From the IMG/VR virus record IMGVR_UViG_3300048026_000960, positions 1 through 35,475 of that record: 35,475 nucleotides of DNA; one strand, 5' to 3'. Positions 7,234-14,368 of the stretch are shown piece by piece. The DNA is from a virus. How positions within the stretch are numbered: position 1 is the first letter of the stretch; each line of letters opens with the position of its first letter. The position numbers and the translations under genes are program-made. Under the pieces are notes generated by a model, which saw only the letters and a list, made by a program, of their open reading frames with translations, had not been told where the DNA came from and made no database searches.

Positions 7234-7704
7234 TTAGTTTATTGTTAGGGCATATTCAACCCCTTTTGCATTTGGAAATTGCTCGATAGACGGCAGCTTA
7301 CCTCCGATGACGTGTATCTCTCTCGATGCCGATTCTGTCAGTGTTATTTGAAAATCACTCTCGCCGTTCAATTCTTTTATCTCTCTGGCTAAAAAATTCC
7401 GATCCGAACGCTTTACTTGCGAAATGTTCAATATTGGTCTGCCAATGATTTCGCTGAGTAAATACCAGGACATCGTAATTTGAGGCTTTACGTCCGGCAA
7501 ATCTAGATGCGGCTCTTCAACCTCCGCGTAAGCATTAACCCGTCTCTGTAATAGTTTTTTATCCTTATTTGTGATTTGGTCGAACGACTTCAAATCGGAC
7601 CTGTTCAAAAGCAACTTGCAACTGCGTAAACTCAGCCGAAGAAAATCAGGCTCCTTTTTGGAGCTTTTTCGATGGAAGATCGAAAGGTTTCTATTGGGGT
7701 GCAT
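7234..7704 (-). CDS. Hypothetical protein in the recombination module
   Basis: A 156-aa protein with a very basic N-terminal third (MHPNRNLSIFHRKSSKKEPD) and a mixed alpha/beta remainder (residues 75-156). No recognised domain. Its start lies 14 bases inside the exonuclease gene and it ends 11 bases before the SSB-like gene. By position it could assist the exonuclease/SSB pair (the annealing-protein slot of RecE/RecT-like operons), but the sequence does not show RecT or Erf motifs. Confidence 0.68.
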   Translation of the reverse strand: MHPNRNLSIFHRKSSKKEPDFLRLSLRSCKLLLNRSDLKSFDQITNKDKKLLQRRVNAYAEVEEPHLDLPDVKPQITMSWYLLSEIIGRPILNISQVKRSDRNFLAREIKELNGESDFQITLTESASREIHVIGGKLPSIEQFPNAKGVEYALTIN

Positions 7705-8542
7705 TTGTGAAACCTGTCATCTCCTCCTCATCCTGCGCGTCAGCCCATCCCGGGCGACCTATCACGGCGACTTTGTCATTGAAAATATTGCCCCAAGACT
7801 CGGTTTTCGCGGCGTAAGTCAATCGGTCAAGTTGGTGGGCGCACCAATCCTCGCCAGCTGCTATGTCCATCGCTGGCAACTCAGTTACGGCTACCTCGTA
7901 GGGCGACTCGCTGGATTGCCAAACAAATCGAAACCGACTGCGTTGGTCGTCTGGATTCTCATTGTTCCAGATTTTGAGATACCACGCTGCTTGTGCGTGG
8001 TATCCGAATTGCGCGATTTTTTTACTGATACCGACCGGCGAAAAGTCTCCGGTCGTTTTAATGTCTACCAAGTAGTCGCGATTTTCTGGAACCAGATCAA
8101 TCATGCACTTTACGTTCACGTCTTTGATCTTAGAAGTGAGAATCACCTGCCCTTCTGAGCAGTCCAGCAAATCTGCCGCGTTTCGATCCAATCGGATTTT
8201 GTTTGCAGCAATCTTGGCCTGGTCTACCTCAGACTGCTTTACGACGACCAATCCTGACTCAGCCTGCTCATCTCGCCATTCCCGGGCATCTTTCGACCGG
8301 AACGAGTCAAACGGAGAAACCGCGACGATTGATTCACAGCCTCCCGGCTCAGTTAGTTCTGCGTCGACCATACTGCCCCAGCTCGCTGCTGGCGATCCGG
8401 TAAAAACCTTTGGAGCGAATCTCCATCGGTAAAGGCTGGATGATTTCAATTCCCACAATACAGATTTGGAAAGGTAGCTGTCGTCTGCGAAAATGTCCTC
8501 GCGATTGCATACTAGATTCTTGTGATATTCGTTTGGTGTCAT
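7691..8542 (-). CDS. RecE/DUF3799-type PD-(D/E)XK exonuclease
   Basis: A 283-aa protein of the exodeoxyribonuclease VIII-like family (PF12684). The N-terminus (YHKNLVCNREDIFADDSYLS, then S-S-S-L-Y-R-W) matches the usual YH...S.S.L family start. The catalytic signature is visible as CMIDLVPENRDYLVDIKTTG (about residues 145-165), supplying the Asp and D-x-K of the PD-(D/E)XK site. A family-typical FGYHAQAAWYLKIW helix follows. It resects double-stranded ends for recombination. It lies 8 bases after the HNH/AP2 gene and overlaps the next gene by 14 bases. Confidence 0.88.
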   Translation of the reverse strand: MTPNEYHKNLVCNREDIFADDSYLSKSVLWELKSSSLYRWRFAPKVFTGSPAASWGSMVDAELTEPGGCESIVAVSPFDSFRSKDAREWRDEQAESGLVVVKQSEVDQAKIAANKIRLDRNAADLLDCSEGQVILTSKIKDVNVKCMIDLVPENRDYLVDIKTTGDFSPVGISKKIAQFGYHAQAAWYLKIWNNENPDDQRSRFRFVWQSSESPYEVAVTELPAMDIAAGEDWCAHQLDRLTYAAKTESWGNIFNDKVAVIGRPGWADAQDEEEMTGFTNAPQ

Positions 8543-8550
8543 AATTGTTT

Positions 8551-9042
8551 CTACTTTGTAATCGGGCTTGTCGGATGAAATTCTGCTTTCGCCTCGAGGT
8601 AGGCCGCTCTTGCTTCTTCCTCGGTAGTGTAATATCCAATATGTCGATTCTTACCGTTTAGCACGATTTGAGCGCGCCACTTACGCGCCCGGATGTGAAA
8701 GTGGTATCCCCTTGCGCGCCTCTGGTTGTGTTGATTCTCTGAATTTGTAACAAGGCGCAGATTTTCGCGACGATTGTCATCTTTCAGGCCGTTGATGTGG
8801 TCAACCTGTAAATCGCCTGGATCATTTCCTTCAGAAATCAACCACACCAGCCGGTGGGCTAAATATCTAATGCTGTCAATCCTAATTTGCCTATATCCGT
8901 TTTTGTTAAAGGAGCCTGCGACTTTTCCGGCTACTTTTTTTGGAACTTTCTCATTCCTCCTCCAGGTAAATACTCCTGTATCGGGATCGTATTTCAGAAC
9001 TTTAAAAACGCTGTCTATCGGAGGCAGTGGATTTGCTCTCAT
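8551..9042 (-). CDS. HNH endonuclease with AP2-type DNA-binding domain
   Basis: A 163-aa protein. An N-terminal segment (residues 10-75, LKYDPDTGVFTWRRNEKVPK) and an HNH_3-type core (LQVDHINGLKDDNRRENL) are followed by an AP2-like domain (RKWRAQIVLNGKNRHIGYYT, then EEARAAYLEA). This architecture is typical of free-standing phage homing endonucleases. It sits exactly between the clamp and exonuclease genes (2 bases after one, 8 before the other) on the same strand, as expected of an intercalated mobile gene that kept the operon intact. Confidence 0.92.
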   Translation of the reverse strand: MRANPLPPIDSVFKVLKYDPDTGVFTWRRNEKVPKKVAGKVAGSFNKNGYRQIRIDSIRYLAHRLVWLISEGNDPGDLQVDHINGLKDDNRRENLRLVTNSENQHNQRRARGYHFHIRARKWRAQIVLNGKNRHIGYYTTEEEARAAYLEAKAEFHPTSPITK

Positions 9043-9044
9043 AA

Positions 9045-10118
9045 TTATTTACGCATCGGCATAATGATATATTTAAGGCCATCCGATTCGATCAACACAG
9101 GCGATTCGTACTCGCCAACTTTAATATCGACCGATTCCCCGTCGATGGTCGCGAGCATCTTCGCCAGGAAGTCGTGATTTACAGAAACGCCAAACTCGGG
9201 CGACTGGCATTCCAGTTTCTCCGACGCTGACTCTCCCGCGTTCGATGATGAAACGGTAATCCCATCAGCACTCCCGTCGAGCCGAACGCATCCGATCCGG
9301 GGATCGGCAATCAATCCGACTCGACGAAGAATGCCGAGGAGCTTTTTGTGCGGAGCGGGAAAAGTTCTCATTGCCGACTCATCCGGCATCACTCTGCGCC
9401 ACTCTGGAAATTTGCCTTCGATTGTTTTTGACCAGGTTCTTGCCGTGTCTGTCGCTACTCCTACAGAATTGTCTCCCAGAGCAATTTCAATATTGGCTTC
9501 GCCTTGACACGCATCGAGAATAGCGTCAGCGGCCAATGTAGGTATTATCACATTGAAGTCGTTCCAATCTGCCTCGAACGAATGCACGGCTAGCTGTCGC
9601 CCGTCAGTAGCGACTACACTAACCACGGAGTCGACACACTCCAGAAATACACCATTCAGAACATAGCGAGACTCATCGGCAGAAACGCAGCCGATCACGC
9701 TCTGTATCGCGTTCGATAGCTGATTGGCCTTAATGTCATACGCTCGATTGATCTCCATTGAGCGTTGCGGCCAATCAGCAACGTCAACTCCTTGCACCGA
9801 TGCTTTGAATCTTCCAGCCCGAATTTGGGTTTTTGATCCATCAGATTCAAGTTCCACAGTTTCGCCGTCGAGATTACTTATCACGGAATTCAATCTACGA
9901 AAGGGGACCAAAACCTCGCCATTCTCGCCAACATCAGCCGCAACCCCGATCGAGGTGTATTGGTCCAGATTGGTGGACTCAATGAAAAAACTATCGCCTG
10001 CGCTTAGAGCAGAGATTTTAACGTTCGACAAAACGGGGATATTGCCGTGAGAATTGCAAGTTTTCCCGGCTGCTTTTAAAGCAGCTGCCAGTTCTGATTT
10101 ATTTACTGTTATTTTCAT
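9045..10118 (-). CDS. dnaN: DNA polymerase III beta subunit (sliding clamp)
   Basis: A 357-aa protein close to the bacterial clamp length (about 366). It carries characteristic stretches in order: MKITVNKSELAAALKAAGK at the start, SRYVLNGVFLE, VVATDGRQLAVHSF, GKFPEWRRVMP, and a C-terminus YIIMPMRK that matches the clamp MPM-R end. Clamps encircle DNA and tether polymerase. An upstream in-frame extension is rejected because the ATG at 10118 has an AAAAGGA ribosome-binding sequence and overlaps the upstream stop as ATGA. No phage polymerase is seen in the window, so the clamp presumably works with host Pol III. Confidence 0.95.
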   Translation of the reverse strand: MKITVNKSELAAALKAAGKTCNSHGNIPVLSNVKISALSAGDSFFIESTNLDQYTSIGVAADVGENGEVLVPFRRLNSVISNLDGETVELESDGSKTQIRAGRFKASVQGVDVADWPQRSMEINRAYDIKANQLSNAIQSVIGCVSADESRYVLNGVFLECVDSVVSVVATDGRQLAVHSFEADWNDFNVIIPTLAADAILDACQGEANIEIALGDNSVGVATDTARTWSKTIEGKFPEWRRVMPDESAMRTFPAPHKKLLGILRRVGLIADPRIGCVRLDGSADGITVSSSNAGESASEKLECQSPEFGVSVNHDFLAKMLATIDGESVDIKVGEYESPVLIESDGLKYIIMPMRK

Positions 10119-10444
10119 AGTGTTTTTCCTTTTACTCGGATACAAGGCACGTTCTTCTTTCCAAACGCGTCGCAAGTTGAGCGGAATAGCGTGATTTTTT
10201 TACCAAGCCATTCATCCATTTCGTTGCCGTGATGTCGGCGGATGGTCCGGGCATTGGTTTTGTTCAAGACCATCTCCTTTTTCACGCCTTTAATTTTCAT
10301 TAGCGGGTTTTCAATCGGTCGCCCGTCCCGGCCCAAGTCTTTGCGCGTTCCTATACGAACACTTTCGATCTCCACCTCAATTTCCTTGCCGTCTGGAATG
10401 TCCTCGGCCTCAAGAAAGCCGGAAAAAGCATCAGAGACTTTCAT
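10115..10444 (-). CDS. Conserved small phage protein, possibly nucleic-acid binding
   Basis: A 109-aa protein (MKVSDAFSGFLEAEDIPDGK...). It resembles small phage proteins often found beside recombination and replication genes, with beta-rich character and a basic C-terminal half (KKITLFRST, KNVPCIRVKGKTL). An OB-like fold is possible but not proven. It overlaps the clamp start by ATGA and the preceding gene by 14 bases, so it is co-translated with the clamp. Confidence 0.75.
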   Translation of the reverse strand: MKVSDAFSGFLEAEDIPDGKEIEVEIESVRIGTRKDLGRDGRPIENPLMKIKGVKKEMVLNKTNARTIRRHHGNEMDEWLGKKITLFRSTCDAFGKKNVPCIRVKGKTL

Positions 10445-10628
10445 TCAACACCTCCAGCAAATCTTCCAGGTTGATCCGCGAGCATTTGTGACTCTTTGCC
10501 TCCATCGACTCAATGCAATCATCGCAATGCGATTGCGTGAAAACGAAATCAGTTTCGCATATCTCAAAAACAACCGACGACGCTTCAAAAACGCCATCGC
10601 AGGTTTTGCATCTTTTTTTATCTTCCAT
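10431..10628 (-). CDS. Small Cys-rich putative zinc-binding protein
   Basis: A 65-aa acidic protein with C-K-T-C near residue 7, a single Cys at residue 24, H-C-D-D-C at about 34-38 and H-K-C near 48. This spacing fits a zinc ribbon or treble-clef-like knuckle. It is the first gene of the leftward unit, 10 bases after the promoter region's left inverted-repeat arm starts, so it should be among the earliest products made. Function unknown; small zinc proteins at this position often modify host transcription, but that is speculation. Confidence 0.65.
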   Translation of the reverse strand: MEDKKRCKTCDGVFEASSVVFEICETDFVFTQSHCDDCIESMEAKSHKCSRINLEDLLEVLNESL

Positions 10629-10738
10629 CGCCGGAGACTAAAACCGCAATCGGTTCTTGTCTACTATTTTTTTCAAACAAAAAAAATTGGACGTTTTGAA
10701 AAAAGCGGTTTAGTCTCCGATTCTGAAAGAAAAAAACC
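10629..10738. promoter_or_regulatory. Divergent control region with long nested inverted repeats
   Basis: This 110-base AT-rich gap separates leftward and rightward units. An outer inverted repeat pairs CGGAGACTAAAACCGC (10632-10647) with GCGGTTTAGTCTCCG (10705-10719), identical apart from one extra A. An inner one pairs TTTTTTCAAAC (10668-10678) with GTTTTGAAAAAA (10693-10704), again one base different. Each outer arm lies just upstream of one start codon and reads outward as GCGGTTT(T)AGTCTCCG, so the two look like mirrored promoter/operator boxes. On the right side TTGGAC (10687-10692) with TTAGTC 17 bases on is promoter-like. Function as paired early promoters is inferred. Confidence 0.65.
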
Positions 10739-12175
10739 ATGAAAGAAACGATACCAAAATCTAAAAAATCTAAAGAACCAAAGGACAAGGATGTGTCGTC
10801 TGATAATAATTGTTCGACTTATTACGATTTTCTTGCCAGCAAAAAACAGTTGGCAGGGAATTTCGGATTTGAGCCGACGTTCATTCCTGATATTGCATTT
10901 CCTTTTCAGCAAGACCTCATTGAATGGTCTGTTAGAAAGGGGCGCGGAGCGTTGTTCGCTGACTGCGGAATGGGGAAGACGCTGATTCAGCTCGCCTGGG
11001 CTAAGAACGTAGCCGAGCATACGGGTGGAAAGGTTTTAATACTGACTCCTCTTTCCGTCAGTCATCAGACAGTTATGGAATCGGAGAAATTTGGTATCGA
11101 GGCGGCTCGCTCTGATAATGGGGAAATTAAGTCTAATATTGTTGTAACAAACTACGAGAGGCTGCACTATTTCAACCCGGAGGATTTCGAAGGAGTTGTA
11201 TGTGATGAGTCTAGCATTCTAAAAAACTTTGATGGATCAACGAAATCTGCGATCACCGAGTTTATGCGGACTCGCAAATATCGACTCCTATGCACGGCCA
11301 CCGCTGCTCCGAATGACTTTATCGAGCTAGGAACGTCGAGCGAGGCACTCGGTCATATGGGGTTTATGGACATGATTGGAAGATTTTTTAAGAAAGCCGA
11401 TCAAACATTTTGCCGGAAACAGGAAACGATGGCCGGAACCTATCTACTCAAACCTCATGCAGCCAGTGACTTTTGGCGATGGGTATGCTCATGGGCGAGA
11501 GCTGTTCGAAAACCGTCGGACCTAGGTTACGATGATGGCGGATTTCAGCTTCCTAAGCTAATTACACGTCAGCACATAGTCGAAGCGCGGTCTATAAATC
11601 CTGATTTTCTTTTTGAGATGCCTGCGGTAGGCTTGGCCGAGCAGAGAAACGAGCTATCAAGGACCGTCGAGGAGAGATGTGAGATGGCTGCAAAACTTGC
11701 GACCGATTCCGACCTACCGTTTGTATGCTGGGTAAATCGCAACATAGAAGGCGATCGTCTGGAAAAAATGATTCCCGGAGCTGTCCAAGTATCGGGCGGC
11801 GACTCGGACGAGGTGAAAGAGGAGCGATTTCGGGCTTTTGAATCTGGAGATGTAAGGGTTCTTGTAACCAAGCCCACTATTGCCGGATTCGGTCTGAACT
11901 GGCAGCATTGCGCCAACCAAACATTTTTTCCGTCTCATTCGTTTGAGCAGTGGTATCAATCTATCCGCCGAAGCTGGCGATTCGGTCAGACCCGCGATGT
12001 TGTAGTTGATGTGATTGCCACCGAAGGACAGTCGCGAGTCCTAGCCAATTTAGAGCGGAAGGCTGAAGCAGCTGACCGCATGTTCGGCGAACTCGTCGGA
12101 AACATGAACAACGAACTGAAACTAAACCAAAAAAACAAACATACTAATCCCGAAATCATTCCATCATGGCTATAA
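10739..12175 (+). CDS. SNF2-like superfamily 2 helicase
   Basis: A 478-aa protein with SF2 motifs in order: FPFQQDLIEW (Q-like motif), Walker A in FADCGMGKT (about residues 73-81), D-E-S-S in VVCDESSILKN (about 156), CTATAAPNDF (motif III), a helicase C half with VQVSGGDSDEVKEERFRAF, and SIRRSWRFGQT (motif VI). These suit a SNF2-type translocase. Residues 1-25 are Lys/Ser-rich and probably disordered. It is the first rightward gene, directly under the divergent promoter, and overlaps the methyltransferase start by 10 bases. Helicase/methyltransferase neighbours recur in phages; the joint role is not established. Confidence 0.9.
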   Translation: MKETIPKSKKSKEPKDKDVSSDNNCSTYYDFLASKKQLAGNFGFEPTFIPDIAFPFQQDLIEWSVRKGRGALFADCGMGKTLIQLAWAKNVAEHTGGKVLILTPLSVSHQTVMESEKFGIEAARSDNGEIKSNIVVTNYERLHYFNPEDFEGVVCDESSILKNFDGSTKSAITEFMRTRKYRLLCTATAAPNDFIELGTSSEALGHMGFMDMIGRFFKKADQTFCRKQETMAGTYLLKPHAASDFWRWVCSWARAVRKPSDLGYDDGGFQLPKLITRQHIVEARSINPDFLFEMPAVGLAEQRNELSRTVEERCEMAAKLATDSDLPFVCWVNRNIEGDRLEKMIPGAVQVSGGDSDEVKEERFRAFESGDVRVLVTKPTIAGFGLNWQHCANQTFFPSHSFEQWYQSIRRSWRFGQTRDVVVDVIATEGQSRVLANLERKAEAADRMFGELVGNMNNELKLNQKNKHTNPEIIPSWL

Positions 12176-13128
12176 TAGACCAAACGATTACAGATAACTT
12201 TGCCGCCTACAATGGCGACTGCCTTGAAGTTATGCCAACCATACCAGACAACTCAATTCACTTGTCGGTATATTCCCCTCCGTTCTGTGGCTTATACCAA
12301 TACTCAAGCAGCGAGCGAGATATGTCGAATTGCCGAAGCTATGACGAGTTTTTTGATCACTACGAATTCCTTGTAAAGGAACTTGCGCGGGTAACGCTTC
12401 CCGGACGATGCACGGCTGTTCATTGTATGGACGTGCCTACGCCCGGGAAGAGCGGCGCGAATCTTGGCTCAGGGCTAAAGGATTTTCCCGGTGATATTAT
12501 TCGACTTCACGAAAAACACGGGTGGACCTACGCGGCCCGATACGCTGTATGGAAAGAACCTCTAGGCGTTCGTAATCGCACAATGGCAAAAGGATTGGCA
12601 CATAAGCAGATTTGCGATGATTCTACGCTTTGCGATGTTGCCTCTGCCGACTATCTCCTTCTGTTTCGCAACAAGGGCGAAAATACGGTCCCAGTGGCGC
12701 ATCCTACCGGATTGCACGAATACGCCGGGAGTCGAGAGATTCCGCATGAGCTGTATGAATGGCGCGGATACGAAGGCGACCAGAAAAAAAATCGGTATTC
12801 CCATTGGATTTGGCGTCAGTATGCCTCCGCGTTTTGGGACGACATTCGAATTAATCGAGTGCTGCCTTTTAAGGAAGGCCGCGATCCTGACGACGAGCGG
12901 CACGTTCATCCACTTCAACTTGATGTTATAGAGCGAACTGTTATTCTGCGAAGCAACCCTGGCGAGAAAGTGCTTTCTCCATTTATGGGAGTCGGATCAG
13001 AGGTCTATGGTTCTGTGATTAACGGTCGCAAAGGCATAGGGATCGAACTCAAGGAAAGCTACTACCGGCAAGCGGTCGCTAATCTGGAATCGGCAGAATC
13101 TAGTGGGGTGGAGTCGACTTTATTTTAG
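12166..13128 (+). CDS. Beta-class DNA (N4-cytosine/N6-adenine) methyltransferase
   Basis: A 320-aa protein. Catalytic motif IV is S-P-P-F at about residues 37-40 (SVYSPPFCGLY) and the AdoMet-binding motif I comes near the C-terminus (LSPFMGVGSE, about 273-282, followed by GIGIELKESYY). That order defines the beta class. The target-recognition part would lie between (about 60-240). No restriction endonuclease is adjacent, so it is an orphan methyltransferase, likely protecting phage DNA or affecting transcription. It overlaps the upstream helicase gene, which may help it track DNA. Confidence 0.92.
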   Translation: MAIIDQTITDNFAAYNGDCLEVMPTIPDNSIHLSVYSPPFCGLYQYSSSERDMSNCRSYDEFFDHYEFLVKELARVTLPGRCTAVHCMDVPTPGKSGANLGSGLKDFPGDIIRLHEKHGWTYAARYAVWKEPLGVRNRTMAKGLAHKQICDDSTLCDVASADYLLLFRNKGENTVPVAHPTGLHEYAGSREIPHELYEWRGYEGDQKKNRYSHWIWRQYASAFWDDIRINRVLPFKEGRDPDDERHVHPLQLDVIERTVILRSNPGEKVLSPFMGVGSEVYGSVINGRKGIGIELKESYYRQAVANLESAESSGVESTLF

Positions 13129-13169
13129 TCTATCTCACAATCATTCTTGAAACGTAAAAAACTGATAAT

Positions 13170-13625
13170 ATGAAAAAAATCATTGCACTGACTTTGCTTG
13201 TGTTTGTCACAGGCAACTCCCAAGAAAAACGGGCATTTCGTCCAATTCTGCAATCTGGCGTATTGCCTAGCCGGATTGTAAAAACAGCGAAACTGTGGAA
13301 CGGCAAGTATTTTCGAAAGGGCCAATCTTGCCAATGCGCCAATTGGGTGAGCCAAGTGGTTTTCTCTGCCGGTGGAGGCAGACCGGTATATTCGTCGATG
13401 GCGCGGAATTGGCTCAAATGGGGGAAAGTCGTCAGCAAATCGGCCATGAAACCGGGAGATGTCATTGTGACCTGGCGCGGAAGCAAGAGCGGTAAAAGCG
13501 GTCATGTTCTGATTTATCTCGGAAACGGTCAGTGTATCCACCGCCCGACAAGATCAAAGCCTGTGCAACTTACGGAGCTATCGTTTTACCAGTCAAAAAT
13601 TCTTGGCGTAAGGAGGGCAATATGA
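13170..13625 (+). CDS. Secreted NlpC/P60-like cysteine peptidase
   Basis: A 151-aa protein. Residues 1-16 (MKKIIALTLLVFVTGN) look like a signal peptide. C56 in CQCANWVSQ is placed like the nucleophile of NlpC/P60 and CHAP-like enzymes. H112 follows in GHVLIYLGNG after the family-typical MKPGDVIVTW, and H124 in IHRPT is a third candidate. The enzyme class cuts peptidoglycan peptides or amides. Its place among helicase, methyltransferase and primase genes is unusual for a wall enzyme. Its stop overlaps the next start (ATGA). Export to the periplasm is inferred from the signal; a role in superinfection exclusion or remodelling is speculative. Confidence 0.78.
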   Translation: MKKIIALTLLVFVTGNSQEKRAFRPILQSGVLPSRIVKTAKLWNGKYFRKGQSCQCANWVSQVVFSAGGGRPVYSSMARNWLKWGKVVSKSAMKPGDVIVTWRGSKSGKSGHVLIYLGNGQCIHRPTRSKPVQLTELSFYQSKILGVRRAI

Positions 13626-13852
13626 CCGAATCGCAGAGAAACGGCATTCAAGACATTCAAGACGAAGGATTGCGCCTTGCTCGCATTCTGCTGTATAGAG
13701 AAATCACGCGGAGCAATATTCCGAATGAATATCTCGCAGGACTTGAGCAGGTGATGGAGGACATCTACAGAGTCGGCATCGAAACAGAAGCAGACGCGAT
13801 GCTGTTCCTTTTTGACGAAGAAGAAAAACAACAAATAGAAAAAAACAAATAA
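13622..13852 (+). CDS. Small acidic hypothetical protein
   Basis: A 76-aa Glu-rich, probably all-helical protein (MTESQRNGIQDIQDEGLRLA...EEEKQQIEKNK). The start at 13622 is chosen over an upstream in-frame ATG at 13532 because it has a near-perfect AGGAGG ribosome-binding site and the ATGA overlap with the NlpC-like gene. It runs into the next gene by a TAATG overlap. No family recognised. Confidence 0.72.
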   Translation: MTESQRNGIQDIQDEGLRLARILLYREITRSNIPNEYLAGLEQVMEDIYRVGIETEADAMLFLFDEEEKQQIEKNK

Positions 13853-14085
13853 TGAAATTAGGATACAAACTCGCTTATGCGGCGATTGGTAGGAATGTCT
13901 GCTTGGAAATCGCAGAAATTGACGCACACAGAATCGCTGCATTTTTGCGGGAAACTGAAATCTACAACGAATCGGAGCTTTTCCGTGACCTTACGGATAA
14001 CATTGAGCGCGGCGATCTTGCTTCCCTAGAGCGAGCCGGGAAGTTGTGGGATTCGTGGAGAAAGATGGAGGGGGGGGATGAATAA
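13852..14085 (+). CDS. Small hypothetical protein
   Basis: A 77-aa protein (MKLGYKLAYAAIGRNVCLEI...), mostly helical with no membrane segment or known motif. Start overlaps the preceding stop by one base and its end overlaps the next gene by 8 bases. The last codons (E-G-G-D-E) are encoded across a run of eight G residues (14070-14077), which also supplies the ribosome-binding region of the following gene. Confidence 0.65.
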   Translation: MKLGYKLAYAAIGRNVCLEIAEIDAHRIAAFLRETEIYNESELFRDLTDNIERGDLASLERAGKLWDSWRKMEGGDE

Positions 14086-14302
14086 GCAGGAAAGACTAGC
14101 TTCAGAAATGCTGCAACAGGTTCTCGGAATTGGGGCGGTAGACGCCGATTCGGCTGTTGCTTTTGCAATCGCTCGCCGGGATCGGAGTAATTCGCGGATC
14201 GAGGAGGGCCACATTTCACGGTGGGGGTCAGATATTGAGTGGCGCAAAATGCCGCCTGTTCCGCTTTTTCACATCAGGACGCGCTACAAACTTAAAAGAT
14301 AA
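14078..14302 (+). CDS. Small basic hypothetical protein
   Basis: A 74-aa protein with a helical first half (MNKQERLASEMLQQVLGIGA) and a basic C-terminal half (HIRTRYKLKR). It starts directly after the G-rich ribosome-binding stretch inside the previous gene. It is the last gene before a rho-independent terminator, closing the small-gene group 13170-14302. Its basic character would suit nucleic-acid binding, but no domain is recognised. Confidence 0.62.
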   Translation: MNKQERLASEMLQQVLGIGAVDADSAVAFAIARRDRSNSRIEEGHISRWGSDIEWRKMPPVPLFHIRTRYKLKR

Positions 14303-14309
14303 ACAAAAT

Positions 14310-14350
14310 AATTCCCCATCAGCGGCAGGTGTTTGCTATGGGGAATTTTT
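14310..14350 (+). terminator. Rho-independent terminator before the primase-helicase gene
   Basis: The perfect 10-base stem AATTCCCCAT / ATGGGGAATT (14310-14319 with 14338-14347) encloses an 18-base loop, and five T residues end at 14350. It sits just downstream of the gene ending at 14302 and directly against the start of the primase-helicase gene, so it may also act as an attenuator for that gene. Confidence 0.82.
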
Positions 14351-14368
14351 ATGCACAAAAATAGAATT

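Noticed and set aside
10119-10175. N-terminal extension of the clamp
   Set aside because: It overlaps the upstream gene in another frame; the ATG at 10118 has a ribosome-binding site and the standard MKITVNK start.
13125-13541. Leftward frame of 138 aa
   Set aside because: It lies opposite the NlpC-like gene that has a signal peptide and catalytic pattern; judged a shadow.
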